Made by a program: the position numbers and the translations under genes
Part shown: positions 16,299 through 25,687 of the stretch, piece by piece
Layout: each line of letters starts with the position of its first letter
How positions within the stretch are numbered: position 1 is the first letter of the stretch
Notes under the pieces: generated by a model
The model's database searches: none
What the model was told of the DNA's origin: nothing
What the model saw: the letters and a program-made list of their open reading frames with translations, nothing else
Source of the DNA: WHSV01 sp050694055
Lineage (GTDB): Bacteria > Actinomycetota > CADDZG01 > WHSQ01
DNA: 40,028 bases
Assembly (NCBI GenBank): GCA_050694055.1
Contig: JBOGWX010000073.1
Coordinates: 1 to 40,028 of the forward strand
Direction: 5' to 3'

Positions 16299-18221
16299 AT
16301 GAGAAGCCGCTACAGCAAGTGGGACGACTCGCAGGACCCGCTCGGAGACGAGGTGGATGTCGACCAGGTGCTCGCGGAGATGTCCGAGGACTTGCTGTCG
16401 GGCTACGGGGGCCGCTGGTCGCTGCGCGAGCTTCACCGGCGCGGCATGCAGGGCCGCAGTGGGCTCGACGCGATGCTCGGACGACTTCGAAGAGCACGAC
16501 GCGAGTGGGCCGAGCGGAGCAATCTCTCGGGTCCGCTTCAGGAAATACGCGCCGAGCTCGACGAGATCCTCGGCCTGGAGCGAGCCTCATTGGGCAACGA
16601 AACGAGTGAGGAGGCTCAGCTCAAGCGCATGCAACTCGACGCGCTTCCCCGCCACCCCGCGGGCGCGCTGCGCGAATTGCAGAGCTACGACTTCAGCTCG
16701 GGCGAGGCCAAAGGGCGCTACGCCGCGCTCATGGACCGGTTGCGACGGGAGGTGCTCGACAGCTACTTCAAATCGCTCATGGGATCGATGGGCAGCGTGA
16801 CCGCGGAGGACGTGGCGCGCATCAAAGACATGATGGCCGAGCTGAACGAGATGATCGCAGCACACAATCGCGGTGACGAGGTCGACTTCGAGGGCTTCAT
16901 GACTCGCTACGGGGACATGTTCCCGGAGAATCCACGCGACCTCGATGAGCTTCTCGAGATCCTCGCTCGGCGGATGGCGGCTATGAGCAGGCTCATGGCA
17001 AGCCTCACCTCACAGCAGCGCGCCGAGCTGCAGGCTCTTGCCGAATCGGTGCTCGGCGATCTCGACCTCGCGTGGGAGATGGACCAGCTCAACCAGAATC
17101 TGCGCGAGCTGATGCCCAGCCTTCCATGGGACGAGGTCACACCGAACCTGGGCGATCAGGAGATGCCCATGAGCGAGGCCGTCGACGCCATCGAGCGCGT
17201 AAGCGAGATGGAAGAGCTCGAACAGACCATGTCCGGTGACTACGCCGGCGCGACGCTCGAGGACATCGACGAGGAGCAAGTGCGTCGCGCCCTCGACGAG
17301 GAGGCGGTGGGAGACCTCCAATGGCTGAAGAAGATAGAGCGGGCTCTCGAGGAGGCCGGCATCGTCAACCGCACCAAAGGACGGCTCGAGTTGACCGCGC
17401 GCGGCGCCCGCATGATCGGTGAACGCTCGCTCACTCAGGTGCTCGATCGCATCCGTCGCGAGCCATCCCATCGCGCGCGCGGGGGCCAGTCCGAGCCTAC
17501 CGGGCAGACCAAGCCGTGGACCTTCGGGGACACCGACCCGATCTCGGTCGAACGCACCGTGTATAACGCCGTCTTGCGGTCTGGTCCGGCGCGAGTCGTG
17601 AAGCTGGCACCCGAGGACTTCGAGGTCGTCGAAACCGAGTCTCGACCCCGCACGGCCACCGCGCTGCTGCTCGACCTTTCGTTCTCGATGCCTCTGCGGG
17701 GCCACTGGGTTCCGGCCAAGCGCATGGCGCTTGCACTACACGCGCTCATCGTAGGCAAGTACCCGCAAGACAGCCTGTACCTCATCGGCTTCTCGGACTA
17801 CGCACGCCGCATGGACGCGACGGAACTCGCGTCTGCGGGTTGGGAAGACGTGCACGGAACCAACATGGAGCACGCCTTCATGCTGGCGAACCGAGTGCTC
17901 GCCAAAGATCCTCGTTCGATCAAGCAGGTAATCATGGTGACGGACGGCGAGCCCACCGCCCATCTCGACGACGGGTACGCGCTGTTCAACTGGCCCCCCA
18001 TCCCCGAGACCATCGAGAAGACTCTTCGTCAGGCGATGCAGCTTGCGCGCTCGAACATCTCGATCAACGTCTTCATGCTCGAGTCGTCACCCGGACTCGA
18101 AGAGTTCATGGGGAGGCTGTCCTCGCTCGCCGGTGGGCAGATCTTCAGGGCCGACAGTGCGGAGGTCGGGCAGTCGGTGATCGGAAGCTACCTGAGAGAG
18201 CGCCGGCGTCGGGCCTCCTAA
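16299..18221 (+). CDS. VWA-domain protein, partner of MoxR ATPase
   Basis: Cytoplasmic protein of 640 residues. A long charged, mostly helical region (1-400) leads to a von Willebrand factor A domain at about 445-630. The metal site (MIDAS) has the DxSxS-like DLSFSM near residue 457 and VTDGEPT near 546, so metal binding is likely. It starts 21 bases after the ATPase gene with AGGAG ahead of the ATG. MoxR-VWA pairs work as chaperones loading cofactors or assembling complexes; the target here is not evident. No signal peptide or membrane segment. Confidence 0.85.
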   Translation: MRSRYSKWDDSQDPLGDEVDVDQVLAEMSEDLLSGYGGRWSLRELHRRGMQGRSGLDAMLGRLRRARREWAERSNLSGPLQEIRAELDEILGLERASLGNETSEEAQLKRMQLDALPRHPAGALRELQSYDFSSGEAKGRYAALMDRLRREVLDSYFKSLMGSMGSVTAEDVARIKDMMAELNEMIAAHNRGDEVDFEGFMTRYGDMFPENPRDLDELLEILARRMAAMSRLMASLTSQQRAELQALAESVLGDLDLAWEMDQLNQNLRELMPSLPWDEVTPNLGDQEMPMSEAVDAIERVSEMEELEQTMSGDYAGATLEDIDEEQVRRALDEEAVGDLQWLKKIERALEEAGIVNRTKGRLELTARGARMIGERSLTQVLDRIRREPSHRARGGQSEPTGQTKPWTFGDTDPISVERTVYNAVLRSGPARVVKLAPEDFEVVETESRPRTATALLLDLSFSMPLRGHWVPAKRMALALHALIVGKYPQDSLYLIGFSDYARRMDATELASAGWEDVHGTNMEHAFMLANRVLAKDPRSIKQVIMVTDGEPTAHLDDGYALFNWPPIPETIEKTLRQAMQLARSNISINVFMLESSPGLEEFMGRLSSLAGGQIFRADSAEVGQSVIGSYLRERRRRAS

Positions 18222-18269
18222 CGGCGAGAGCGCCAAACTCCGGATTGTGTTCGTGCAGCAACCCCGGTA

Positions 18270-18692
18270 CTACCGCTCGAGTTCCTCGATGACCTCTGAG
18301 CGCGCGCCCTCAAGTTTCTCGACGACGTTGTACCGCTCGCGCTGATCCACGACTTTCTCCGCGTGTTCGATCTCGTGGCCCGGCAATGCGATGAAGCGAA
18401 GCGGCTCGGCTCGAATTTCCTCGTACTCGGTGCGGTCGATGAAGATTCGCCGATCGCAGCTCATATGGCCGCATTCGCACAAGATGAAGAAGCCCAGCGC
18501 GCCCGCCTCCGCAGCGCGCTCTTCGTTGCGGTCTCGAAAGCTCATCTCGTTGCGGCCGACACGACGCTGCCGCTCCTCGTCGACCCAGGGCCCGAGGAGG
18601 TTGCTCGAGCACACCGGACACACCAGAGCCGCGCCCTCGGGGACGGATACCCGGCGCGCACATTCCGCGCAAAAGCCCTCAGTACTTTGCAT
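18270..18692 (-). CDS. Small zinc-ribbon protein, function unknown
   Basis: Protein of 140 residues. The N-terminus has a zinc-ribbon (CAECARR ... CPVCSSN). The C-terminus matches a short conserved actinobacterial domain that I recognise but cannot name: FRDRNEERA, then FILCECGHMSCDRRIFIDRTEYEEIR, RFIALPGHE and RYNVVEK, with a second set of cysteines (CECG, C) that may bind a metal. It is convergent with the VWA gene. No enzyme motif seen. Confidence 0.7.
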   Translation of the reverse strand: MQSTEGFCAECARRVSVPEGAALVCPVCSSNLLGPWVDEERQRRVGRNEMSFRDRNEERAAEAGALGFFILCECGHMSCDRRIFIDRTEYEEIRAEPLRFIALPGHEIEHAEKVVDQRERYNVVEKLEGARSEVIEELER

Positions 18693-18750
18693 GATCGCGT
18701 CCTACTTTCCGCTCCCAAGGCAGCCTTGCCGACGGGCGCCGGGCGATAGC

Positions 18751-19161
18751 TCAGGGCTCGTCGCCGTCCTCCCTACCCAGCATCCCCTGCATCACTCGGC
18801 GACCACACCAGCGTAGCCCAAGCGCCACTACAGTTCCGGTCAGAGCCGCGAGCCCGGCGACGAGGGGGCCGCCGCGCAGCGTCGCGGCCGTGACGAGAGC
18901 AACCACGACCAGCACGATCTCGATGCGGAGCTCGATGGAAGCGGGGGGCCGAACCAGACCCTCACCGACGCCGGTGGCCAGGCCGATGAGACCCGTCAGC
19001 AAGCTCACCGCGACGAGGGGGCCGGCGACGCCCTGATCGTCTCCTTCTCCTCGCAGCTCCACGAGCAAGGCAACGACGAGGGCGCCGGCCACGGCAAGTC
19101 CCGGTGGCCACCACCGCCGGTAGCGGCGCGCCGTACGCATGAGTTTCCCCGCGACCCCCAT
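18751..19161 (-). CDS. Small membrane protein, function unknown
   Basis: About 136 residues with a basic N-terminus (RTARRYRRWW) and four hydrophobic segments (about 22-40, 50-72, 82-102, 104-122), then a charged tail. I start at the ATG at 19161. The open frame reaches 19257, but that longer N-terminus would be encoded by the left inverted repeat at 19215-19254 and looks non-coding. No ribosome site is clear at either start, and no family was recognised. Confidence 0.55.
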   Translation of the reverse strand: MGVAGKLMRTARRYRRWWPPGLAVAGALVVALLVELRGEGDDQGVAGPLVAVSLLTGLIGLATGVGEGLVRPPASIELRIEIVLVVVALVTAATLRGGPLVAGLAALTGTVVALGLRWCGRRVMQGMLGREDGDEP

Positions 19162-19214
19162 ACGCCAAGTGTGACCCTTGAGCCGGTTCCGTCTCACCAC
19201 CCCGGGAAGCTGGA

Positions 19215-19254
19215 CACCTTTGCGTTCTCGCGACCGCTCACCGGTGCTCAGACC
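19215..19254 (+). repeat. Left 40-bp inverted repeat of nuclease cassette
   Basis: The reverse complement of this stretch matches 20250-20289 at 39 of 40 positions, including 29 in a row; the one mismatch is at 19225. A further CACGTT matches at equal spacing just inside. It contains the palindrome CACCGGTG. The pair brackets exactly one gene (19317-20231). No direct target duplication was seen outside the repeats. Confidence 0.9.
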
Positions 19255-19316
19255 CATAACGTGTCAGTGACGCACGTCACAGCCGGAATCGGGCCCAATC
19301 TCGGACACTCTTAGCC

Positions 19317-20231
19317 ATGGCAACGAGGCACCAACTTCTTGCTTATCTCAGCCGCAAGCAGTTCGGGCTCGTCACGCGGGCGCAACTGCTGAAGATCGGC
19401 TTTTCCTCTTCTGCCATCACACGCGCTCACCACAGGGGTGAGCTGGCTCCGTACCTTCCGGGTGTCTGGCGAGTCACCTCCGCACCGAGGTGTTGGGAGC
19501 AACGCCCGCAAGGTGCCGTTCTCTGGGCCGGCGAGCTCACTGCGGTCTCGCACATCACGAGCGCTTACCTTCAGGAGCTGCTCCCACGGGCCACGGCATC
19601 AGTCGAGATCACGACGAATCGTTCACCCGCGAGACGACCCGGCATCATCGTCCATCGCTGCACTCTGTCACCCGGCGAAGTGGTCAACGTGCGAGGCATA
19701 CCCTGCACGAACGTCTACCGCACGCTGGTCGAGGTTTGCGCTTCGCAGCCGGTGCCCACGAGCGAGGCAGCATTGGATGCGGCCCTTAGGATGGAAAGAG
19801 CGACCTTCGATCGCCTCCGTGTCTACGCCGAGAATGCAGCAGGACGGTCGGTAAGAGGAAGTGCGACCCTTCGGCGTCTGTTGAGCGTGCGTGGTTACGA
19901 CGAGGCACTCTCTGAGAGCGAGGCCGAAAGCCTGTTTGCACGCCTCATGCGCAGGGCCGGCCTTCCCATAGGTCAACGCCAGGCGCCGAGGGATGGACTA
20001 AGAAGGGGCCGAGTTGACTTCCTCTATCCCGAGCAAAATCTCGTCATCGAGATCGACGGCCGCAGGTGGCATGCCGGGCGAAGTGAGCGCAAGCGCGACA
20101 AGCGCTACGACAATGAGCTCAACATAGGCGGTAAGCGAGTCTTGAGATTGACCTGGGAGGACCTGACGGTCGAAGAGGCATACACGCTCGACATCGTGGC
20201 CAGGGCTCTGGGCATCCAGGCCCTGTTGTAG
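19317..20231 (+). CDS. AbiEi-like/DUF559 Vsr-fold nuclease-like protein
   Basis: Protein of 304 residues in two parts. The N-terminus (about 5-60) is an AbiEi-type winged helix: GLVTRAQLLKIGFSSSAITRA and LAPYLPGVWRVT. The C-terminus (about 215-300) is a DUF559/Vsr-like PD-(D/E)xK nuclease domain with RVDFLYPEQNLVIEIDGRRWH, DKRYDNELNIGGKRVLRLTWEDL. Relatives are common as solo genes in actinobacteria, and their role is not known. No AbiEii toxin gene is adjacent. The gene reads as less GC-rich than its neighbours (judged by eye) and is bracketed by 40-bp inverted repeats. There is no ribosome site before the ATG, so it may be leaderless. Confidence 0.8.
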   Translation: MATRHQLLAYLSRKQFGLVTRAQLLKIGFSSSAITRAHHRGELAPYLPGVWRVTSAPRCWEQRPQGAVLWAGELTAVSHITSAYLQELLPRATASVEITTNRSPARRPGIIVHRCTLSPGEVVNVRGIPCTNVYRTLVEVCASQPVPTSEAALDAALRMERATFDRLRVYAENAAGRSVRGSATLRRLLSVRGYDEALSESEAESLFARLMRRAGLPIGQRQAPRDGLRRGRVDFLYPEQNLVIEIDGRRWHAGRSERKRDKRYDNELNIGGKRVLRLTWEDLTVEEAYTLDIVARALGIQALL

Positions 20232-20249
20232 AGGACGGGTCACGTTTGA

Positions 20250-20289
20250 GGTCTGAGCACCGGTGAGCGGTCGCGAGACCGCAAAGGTG
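20250..20289 (+). repeat. Right 40-bp inverted repeat of nuclease cassette
   Basis: Inverted partner of 19215-19254 (39/40). It lies about 20 bases after the nuclease gene and about 40 bases before the formate dehydrogenase start codon. Both copies therefore have the same orientation relative to the gene that lies outside the cassette on that side. Confidence 0.9.
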
Positions 20290-20330
20290 GGCTAGTCTCG
20301 CCGGACGGTCGGCTCGATTCGGGGGTTGAT

Positions 20331-23300
20331 ATGGCAGCAGGAGGCGCGCGCTTCGACCTGCCGTTGCTCCGGCAGCTTCGGACGCGCGACCTTCGGGCCT
20401 CCGGCGACAGCGCGATCAGCCCGGAGACCCGTTCTCTGGCCCCCCGGACAACCCACGCAGACAAGGTCGTCAAGTCGATCTGTCCTTACTGCGCGGTGGG
20501 CTGCGGGCAAAACGTCTACGTGGACGGCGATGCCATCACGAACATCGAGGGCGATCCCGACTCCCCCATCTCGCGGGGTCGGTTGTGCCCCAAGGGAGCA
20601 GCGACCTACGAGCTCGTGACCGGGCCGCAGCGCGAGGAGAAGGTCCTCTACCGCAAGCCGTACGGAGATAGCTGGGAGACCATCCCACTCGATAAAGCAA
20701 TGGACATGGTCGCCGAACGAGTTGCGGCGGCGCGCGACGATGCCTGGGAGGACAAGTCCAAGGACGGTCGGCCCTTGCGCCGCACGATGAGCATTGCGCA
20801 TCTCGGTGGAGCGACGCTCGACAACGAGGAGAACTATCTCATCAAGAAACTGTTCACCGCGTTGGGCGCGGTGCAGATCGAGAACCAGGCGCGCATATGA
20901 CACTCCTCCACCGTCCCCGGTCTGGGGACCTCGTTTGGCAGGGGTGGGGCGACCACCTTTCAGCAGGACTTGGCGAACTCGGATTGCATCGTCATCCAGG
21001 GTTCGAACATGGCCGAGTGCCATCCCGTCGGCTTTCAGTGGGTGATGGAAGCGAAACTCAAGGGGGCGAAGATCATTCACGTCGATCCGCGCTTCACGCG
21101 CACGTCGGCCGTGTCTGACATACATGCGCCCATTCGGGCGGGCACCGACATCGCCTTCCTCGGCGGGATCATCAACTACGTCATCTCAAACGAGCGTTAT
21201 TTTCGCGACTACCTCGTCAACTACACCAATGCGACCGCATTGGTGGACGACGAATTCCGCGACACCGAGGACCTCGACGGCCTGTTCTCGGGTTGGGACG
21301 AGGAATCCCGTTCCTACGACACGAGCTCGTGGAGCGTCGGGGGCAACGATATGACGCTCACCGACGAACGCTGTGTGTTTCGGATCCTCGAGCGTCACTT
21401 CAGCCGCTACACACCCGAGATGGTCGAGGCCATCTGCGGGATCGACCGCGAACTGTTCCTTCAGATCGCCGAAACACTTGCGAACAACTCGGGCCGGGAA
21501 CGGACGAGCGCCTTCTGCTACGCGGTCGGGTGGACGCAGCACTCGGTCGGAGTCCAGTACATCCGGACGGCGGCGATCCTGCAGTTGCTTCTCGGGAACA
21601 TCGGACGACCCGGAGGCGGGATCCTCGCGCTGCGCGGGCACGCGACCATCCAAGGCTCAACGGACGTCCCCACGCTGTACAACCTGCTGCCCGGCTATCT
21701 ACCCATGCCGAAGTCCGCCTCAGATGTGACCCTCGGCGACTACATCGCTCATAACCGGGCGGACTCTGGCTGGTGGGGTGAGTTTCCCAAGTACATCGTG
21801 AGCCTGCTCAAGGCCTACTTCGGAGAGAGAGCAACGGCGGATAACGACTACTGCTTCGACTACCTCCCGCGCCTCACCGGCGACCACAGTCACATGACCA
21901 CCGTCTCTGAGATGGCCGACGGCAACGTCAAGGGCTATTTCGTGATGGGAGAGAACCCGGCCGTCGGATCGATGAACGCGGCGTTGCAACGAAATGGGTT
22001 GAGACAACTCGACTGGTTGGTGGTGCGCGACTTCCACCTCATCGAGACCGCCGATTTCTGGAGGAGCGCCCCGGAGATCGAGCGCGGCGAGGTCGCGCCC
22101 ACCGACATCAAGACCGAGGTCTTCTTCTTCCCCGCCGCTGCGCACACCGAGAAGGACGGAACCTACACGAACACGCAACGCCTTCTGCAGTGGCACAACA
22201 AAGCGGTGGAACCGGCGGGCGACGCGCGCAGCGAGTTGCACTTCATGTACCACCTCGGCCTGAGACTCAAAGAGATGTACAAGGGTTCGCGCAAGAAGCG
22301 CGATCGCGCCATCAAGCACCTTTCGTGGGACTATCCCACCGAGGGCGCGCGCGAGGAACCGCTTGCGGTCGCTGTGCTCAAGGAGATCAACGGCTTCACC
22401 ATCGCCGACGGGCAACCGGTATCCGGTTTCACGGAACTAACCGCCGACGGCGGCACCGCGTGTGGCTGCTGGATCTACTCGGGCTCCTTCGCGGACGGCG
22501 TGAACCAGCCGGCGCGACGCAAGCCGGGCCGGGAACAGAGCTGGGTGGCGCCGGAGTGGGGTTGGGCGTGGCCCGCCAACCGCCGGCTGCTCTACAACCG
22601 GGCCTCGGCCGACCCGGAGGGCCGTCCCTGGTCCGAGCGCAAGCGCTATCTCTGGTGGGACTCCGAGAAAGGGTCTTGGACCGGCGAGGACGTGGCCGAC
22701 TTCATCATCGATCGCCCTCCCTCTTATCGCCCCGGTAAGGATGCGCGCGGCAAGGACACCATCGCGGGCGACGACCCGTTCATCATGCAAGCAGACGGCA
22801 GGGGCCGGCTCTTCGTCGCGAGCGGGCTCGCGGACGGCCCCCTCCCCGCTCACTACGAACCTCAGGAATCCGTCAGCGAAAACCTCCTGTACGGCCAGCA
22901 CTGCAACCCGGCACGAATGGAGTTCAAGCGCCGGGACAATCGTTACCACCAGGCGTTCGACGACGAGCGCTTTCCCTACCTCGTCACCACCTATCGGTTG
23001 ACCGAGCACCATACCGCCGGCGGAATGTCGCGCTGGGTCACGTGGCTGAGCGAACTCCAACCCGAGATGTTCTGCGAGGTGGGCCGCGAACTGGCGGCAG
23101 AGCGCAAGCTCGTCAACGGAGGTTGGGCGACGATCACGACGGCGCGCGGACAGATCGAAGCACGGGTGCTGGTGACCGACCGCGTCAAGTCACTGCAGCT
23201 CGGACGCCGGAGGATCCACCAGATAGGGCTTCCGTACCACTGGGGAAGCAAGGGTCTCGTGACCGGAGACTCGACCAACGAGCTCATCAGCTTCGTGGCC

Positions 23301-23495
23301 GATCCCAACGTATCGATACAGGAGTCGAAAGCACTGACCGCGAACATCGCCCCCGGACGGCGCGACCGTGCCGCTCGGGCTCCTGAGATGGGCGACGCGG
23401 ACCTGGACCACAGGGACCTGCCCCACGTCGACACCCGCCACCAGAGCGCACATGGACCTCGCACCGGTGAAGCGCGCGAGGGGGGACGACGGTGA
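20331..23495 (+). CDS. Formate dehydrogenase catalytic subunit, selenocysteine-containing
   Basis: Molybdopterin oxidoreductase of 1054 residues that oxidises formate to CO2. Residues 51-86 bind a 4Fe-4S cluster (CPYCAVGC ... GRLCPKG). The codon at 20898-20900 is an in-frame UGA at residue 190, exactly where FdnG/FdhA enzymes carry catalytic selenocysteine (NQARI-U-HSSTV), and a SECIS hairpin follows. The frame then continues unbroken through GRGGATTFQQD, NMAECHPVGF and KIIHVDPRFT to 23495. ORF finders would split it at 20900 and 20970. There is no twin-arginine signal, so the subunit should face the cytoplasm. GGGGGT stands five bases before the ATG. The electron-transfer and membrane subunits follow in one operon. 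Confidence 0.95.
20898..20936 (+). promoter_or_regulatory. Bacterial SECIS element
   Basis: Directly after the UGA, GTCCCC (20913-20918) pairs with GGGGAC (20924-20929) around the loop GGTCT. The loop sequence and the 18-base distance from UGA to loop equal those of the E. coli fdhF SECIS as I remember it. This should recruit SelB with Sec-tRNA. The sel genes and tRNA-Sec are not in this window. Confidence 0.85.
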
Positions 23496-23520
23496 TGGCT
23501 CCAGAGCTGGGGGCCGGTTG

Positions 23521-24315
23521 ATGGCAACCGGCTTCTTCACCGACACGACCGTGTGTATCGGATGCAAGGCCTGTGAGGTGGCCTGCAAGCAGTGGAACCA
23601 GCTGCCCGACGACGGCTACACGTTCACCGCGATGAGCTACGACAACACGGGCGAGCTGGGAGCCTCGACCTGGCGACACGTCGCCTTCGTCGAGCGCCCG
23701 GTTCCGCTGACCGGGCAGACGACCGGCCTCGGAGAGCTCTCGTGGTTGATGATGTCGGATGTCTGCAAGCACTGCGTAAAGGCCGGCTGCCTCGAGGCGT
23801 GCCCGACCGGTTCGATTATTCGCACGGAGTTCGATTCCGTGTTCGTGCAGCCGGACATCTGCAACGGCTGCGGCTACTGCGTGTCTGCCTGTCCCTTCGG
23901 GGTGATCGACCGGCGACCCGACGACGGGCGAGCGTGGAAGTGCACACTGTGCTACGACCGGCAGCGCGATGGCATGACGCCCGCTTGCGCGCAGGCGTGT
24001 CCGACCGAGTCCATCGTGTTCGGGGAGCTCGAGGAGCTGAAGTCGCGCGCCCGCACGCGCGTCGAGCAACTGCACGAGTTGGGTATGGACGAGGCCTACT
24101 TGTACGGCGTCGATGCCGGGGAGCAGCCCGGCACGCAGGGCCTCAACGCCTTCTTCCTGCTGGTAGACGAACCCGAGGTCTACAACCTGCCCCCCGAACC
24201 CGTGGCCCCCGAGGTCCACACCGGTGAGTCGTGGCGGTCGCTGGCGCTCTCCGCCGCTGCCCTGCTCGTCGCAACCGCCGCATCGGTATTGTCGAGCAAG
24301 GTGGTCATGCGGTGA
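23521..24315 (+). CDS. Formate dehydrogenase iron-sulfur subunit
   Basis: Electron-transfer subunit of 264 residues. Four 4Fe-4S motifs are visible: CIGCKACEVAC (12-22), CKHCVKAGCLEAC, CNGCGYCVSAC, and CTLCYDRQRDGMTPACAQAC. The C-terminus (WRSLALSAAALLVATAASVLSS) is one membrane helix that anchors it as in FdnH/FdoH. The ATG at 23521 starts at the conserved ATGFFTDTT; the frame extends upstream without family similarity. It lies 25 bases after the catalytic subunit and overlaps the next gene. Confidence 0.93.
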   Translation: MATGFFTDTTVCIGCKACEVACKQWNQLPDDGYTFTAMSYDNTGELGASTWRHVAFVERPVPLTGQTTGLGELSWLMMSDVCKHCVKAGCLEACPTGSIIRTEFDSVFVQPDICNGCGYCVSACPFGVIDRRPDDGRAWKCTLCYDRQRDGMTPACAQACPTESIVFGELEELKSRARTRVEQLHELGMDEAYLYGVDAGEQPGTQGLNAFFLLVDEPEVYNLPPEPVAPEVHTGESWRSLALSAAALLVATAASVLSSKVVMR

Positions 24316-25244
24316 ACGACGGCCGGCCTGTCGCTCTCGCAGGACGCGACGCGACGACCTACTACGACCTTCCCGCGGTCAAGCAGCCGGTGTGGACCTG
24401 GGAGGTGCCGCTCTACTTCTACGTGGGCGGAGCGGCCGGAGCGGCCGCCACCATCGGCGCGGTCCTCCAGGTGCTCGACGGGGACGATTCGGAGCGACTG
24501 GTGCGCCGGTGCCGCGACATCGCGGCCACCGGTACCGCCGTGGGAACGGTGCTGTTGATAAGCGACCTCGGGCGTCCCGAGCGCTTCCTCAACATGCTCC
24601 GCGTGTTCAAGCCCTCCTCTCCGCTCAACGTGGGCTCGTGGATCCTCGCGGCCGCGAGCACGCTGTCGGGCGGGGCCGCGCTGCTGACTCGCATGAACGG
24701 ACCCGCTCGGCGGGTGGGATCGATAGCCGGGTTGGGGGCCGGAGCGGTGGGACTTCCCCTGTCCGGCTACACCGCCGTCCTGCTCGCGGGGACCGCCGTG
24801 CCCGTATGGAAGGAGAGTCGCCGCAGCCTTCCCGTGCTCTTCGTCGCATCGGCCACCGGGGCGGCCTGCTCGCTCCTCGAGCTGGGGGGCTTCGACGAGG
24901 AGGAGCTGACCGCGGTGAGGCGTCTGGGCACCGTCGCCCAGCTGACCGAGCTGGCGGCGGCGAAGGCGGTCGAGAAGGAGAGCGGTCGCGTCGAGCGCGT
25001 GGCACTGCCCTTCGGCGAGGGGCTTTCGGGCACCCTCTGGAAGGCATCCTCCGCGCTCACCATCGGGAGCCTCGCCGTGGACACCGTCACCGGCACGCGA
25101 AGGTCGGGCCGCGTGGCGGCCGCGCTGATGGGAACGGCCGGTTCGATCGCGCTCCGCTTCTCGGTCTGGCTGGCCGGCAGGGCTTCGGCTCGGGATCCGC
25201 GTGCGACGTTCGAATCTCAGCGAACGCCCGCGCGATGCCACTAG
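24312..25244 (+). CDS. NrfD/PsrC-like membrane subunit of formate dehydrogenase
   Basis: Integral membrane protein of 310 residues with NrfD-type features: PVWTWEVPLYFYVGGAAGAAATIGAV near the start, LLISDLGRPERFLNMLRVFKPSSPLNVGSW in the middle, and GYTAVLLAGTAVPVW. NrfD subunits exchange electrons with the quinone pool without heme, so the complex probably passes formate electrons to quinone. The GTG start overlaps the stop of the iron-sulfur gene (GTGA). A gamma cytochrome b subunit, as in E. coli FDH-N, is absent. Confidence 0.88.
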   Translation: MNDGRPVALAGRDATTYYDLPAVKQPVWTWEVPLYFYVGGAAGAAATIGAVLQVLDGDDSERLVRRCRDIAATGTAVGTVLLISDLGRPERFLNMLRVFKPSSPLNVGSWILAAASTLSGGAALLTRMNGPARRVGSIAGLGAGAVGLPLSGYTAVLLAGTAVPVWKESRRSLPVLFVASATGAACSLLELGGFDEEELTAVRRLGTVAQLTELAAAKAVEKESGRVERVALPFGEGLSGTLWKASSALTIGSLAVDTVTGTRRSGRVAAALMGTAGSIALRFSVWLAGRASARDPRATFESQRTPARCH

Positions 25245-25245
25245 C

Positions 25246-25620
25246 ATGTCGGGCGTGAATTCCACACCTAGCCGGATCCTCGTGGTCGACGACTACGAGG
25301 AGATGAGGTTTGCGCTCGTTTCGTTGTTCCAATCCGAGGGGTTCGACGTTGTCGGCGAGGCCGCCAACGGGTCGGAGGCGGTGTGGCGGGCCGGAGAAGA
25401 TCAGCCCGACGTCATCATTCTCGACTTCCGGATGCCGGGTCTGAGCGCCGAGCAAACCGCCAATGTCCTCCGGCACGTGGCTCCCGAGGCGCGCATCGTG
25501 GTGTTCTCCGGATACCTCGAGGACGAGCCCACCTGGGCGGACGCATACATGTCGAAAGACCGGATTTCGGAATTACCGGACCTCGTCAGAAAGCTCGATG
25601 CTCACAGCAACGGTACGTAG
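25246..25620 (+). CDS. Single-domain response regulator
   Basis: Receiver domain alone, 124 residues. The acidic pair Asp15-Asp16 (VVDDYEEM), phosphoacceptor Asp60 (VIILDFRMPG), Ser in VFSGY and Lys in MSKD are present. There is no output domain. The ATG lies one base after the NrfD-like gene stop, so it may be co-transcribed with formate dehydrogenase. No kinase is adjacent; its partner must be elsewhere. Confidence 0.85.
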   Translation: MSGVNSTPSRILVVDDYEEMRFALVSLFQSEGFDVVGEAANGSEAVWRAGEDQPDVIILDFRMPGLSAEQTANVLRHVAPEARIVVFSGYLEDEPTWADAYMSKDRISELPDLVRKLDAHSNGT

Positions 25621-25687
25621 TTATCGCAAACGCGGCCTTCCCCCTTGTGCCGGTTTAGTTGCCTTCCGATGATGTCGACGAGGACAT

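Noticed and set aside
20250..20330. A promoter for formate dehydrogenase in the right inverted repeat
   Set aside because: TAGTCT at 20294 could be a -10 box, but no matching -35 is present at the right distance.
20898..20970. Formate dehydrogenase as a pseudogene broken by a stop codon
   Set aside because: The stop is TGA at the known selenocysteine position, conserved residues flank it in frame, and a SECIS hairpin follows.
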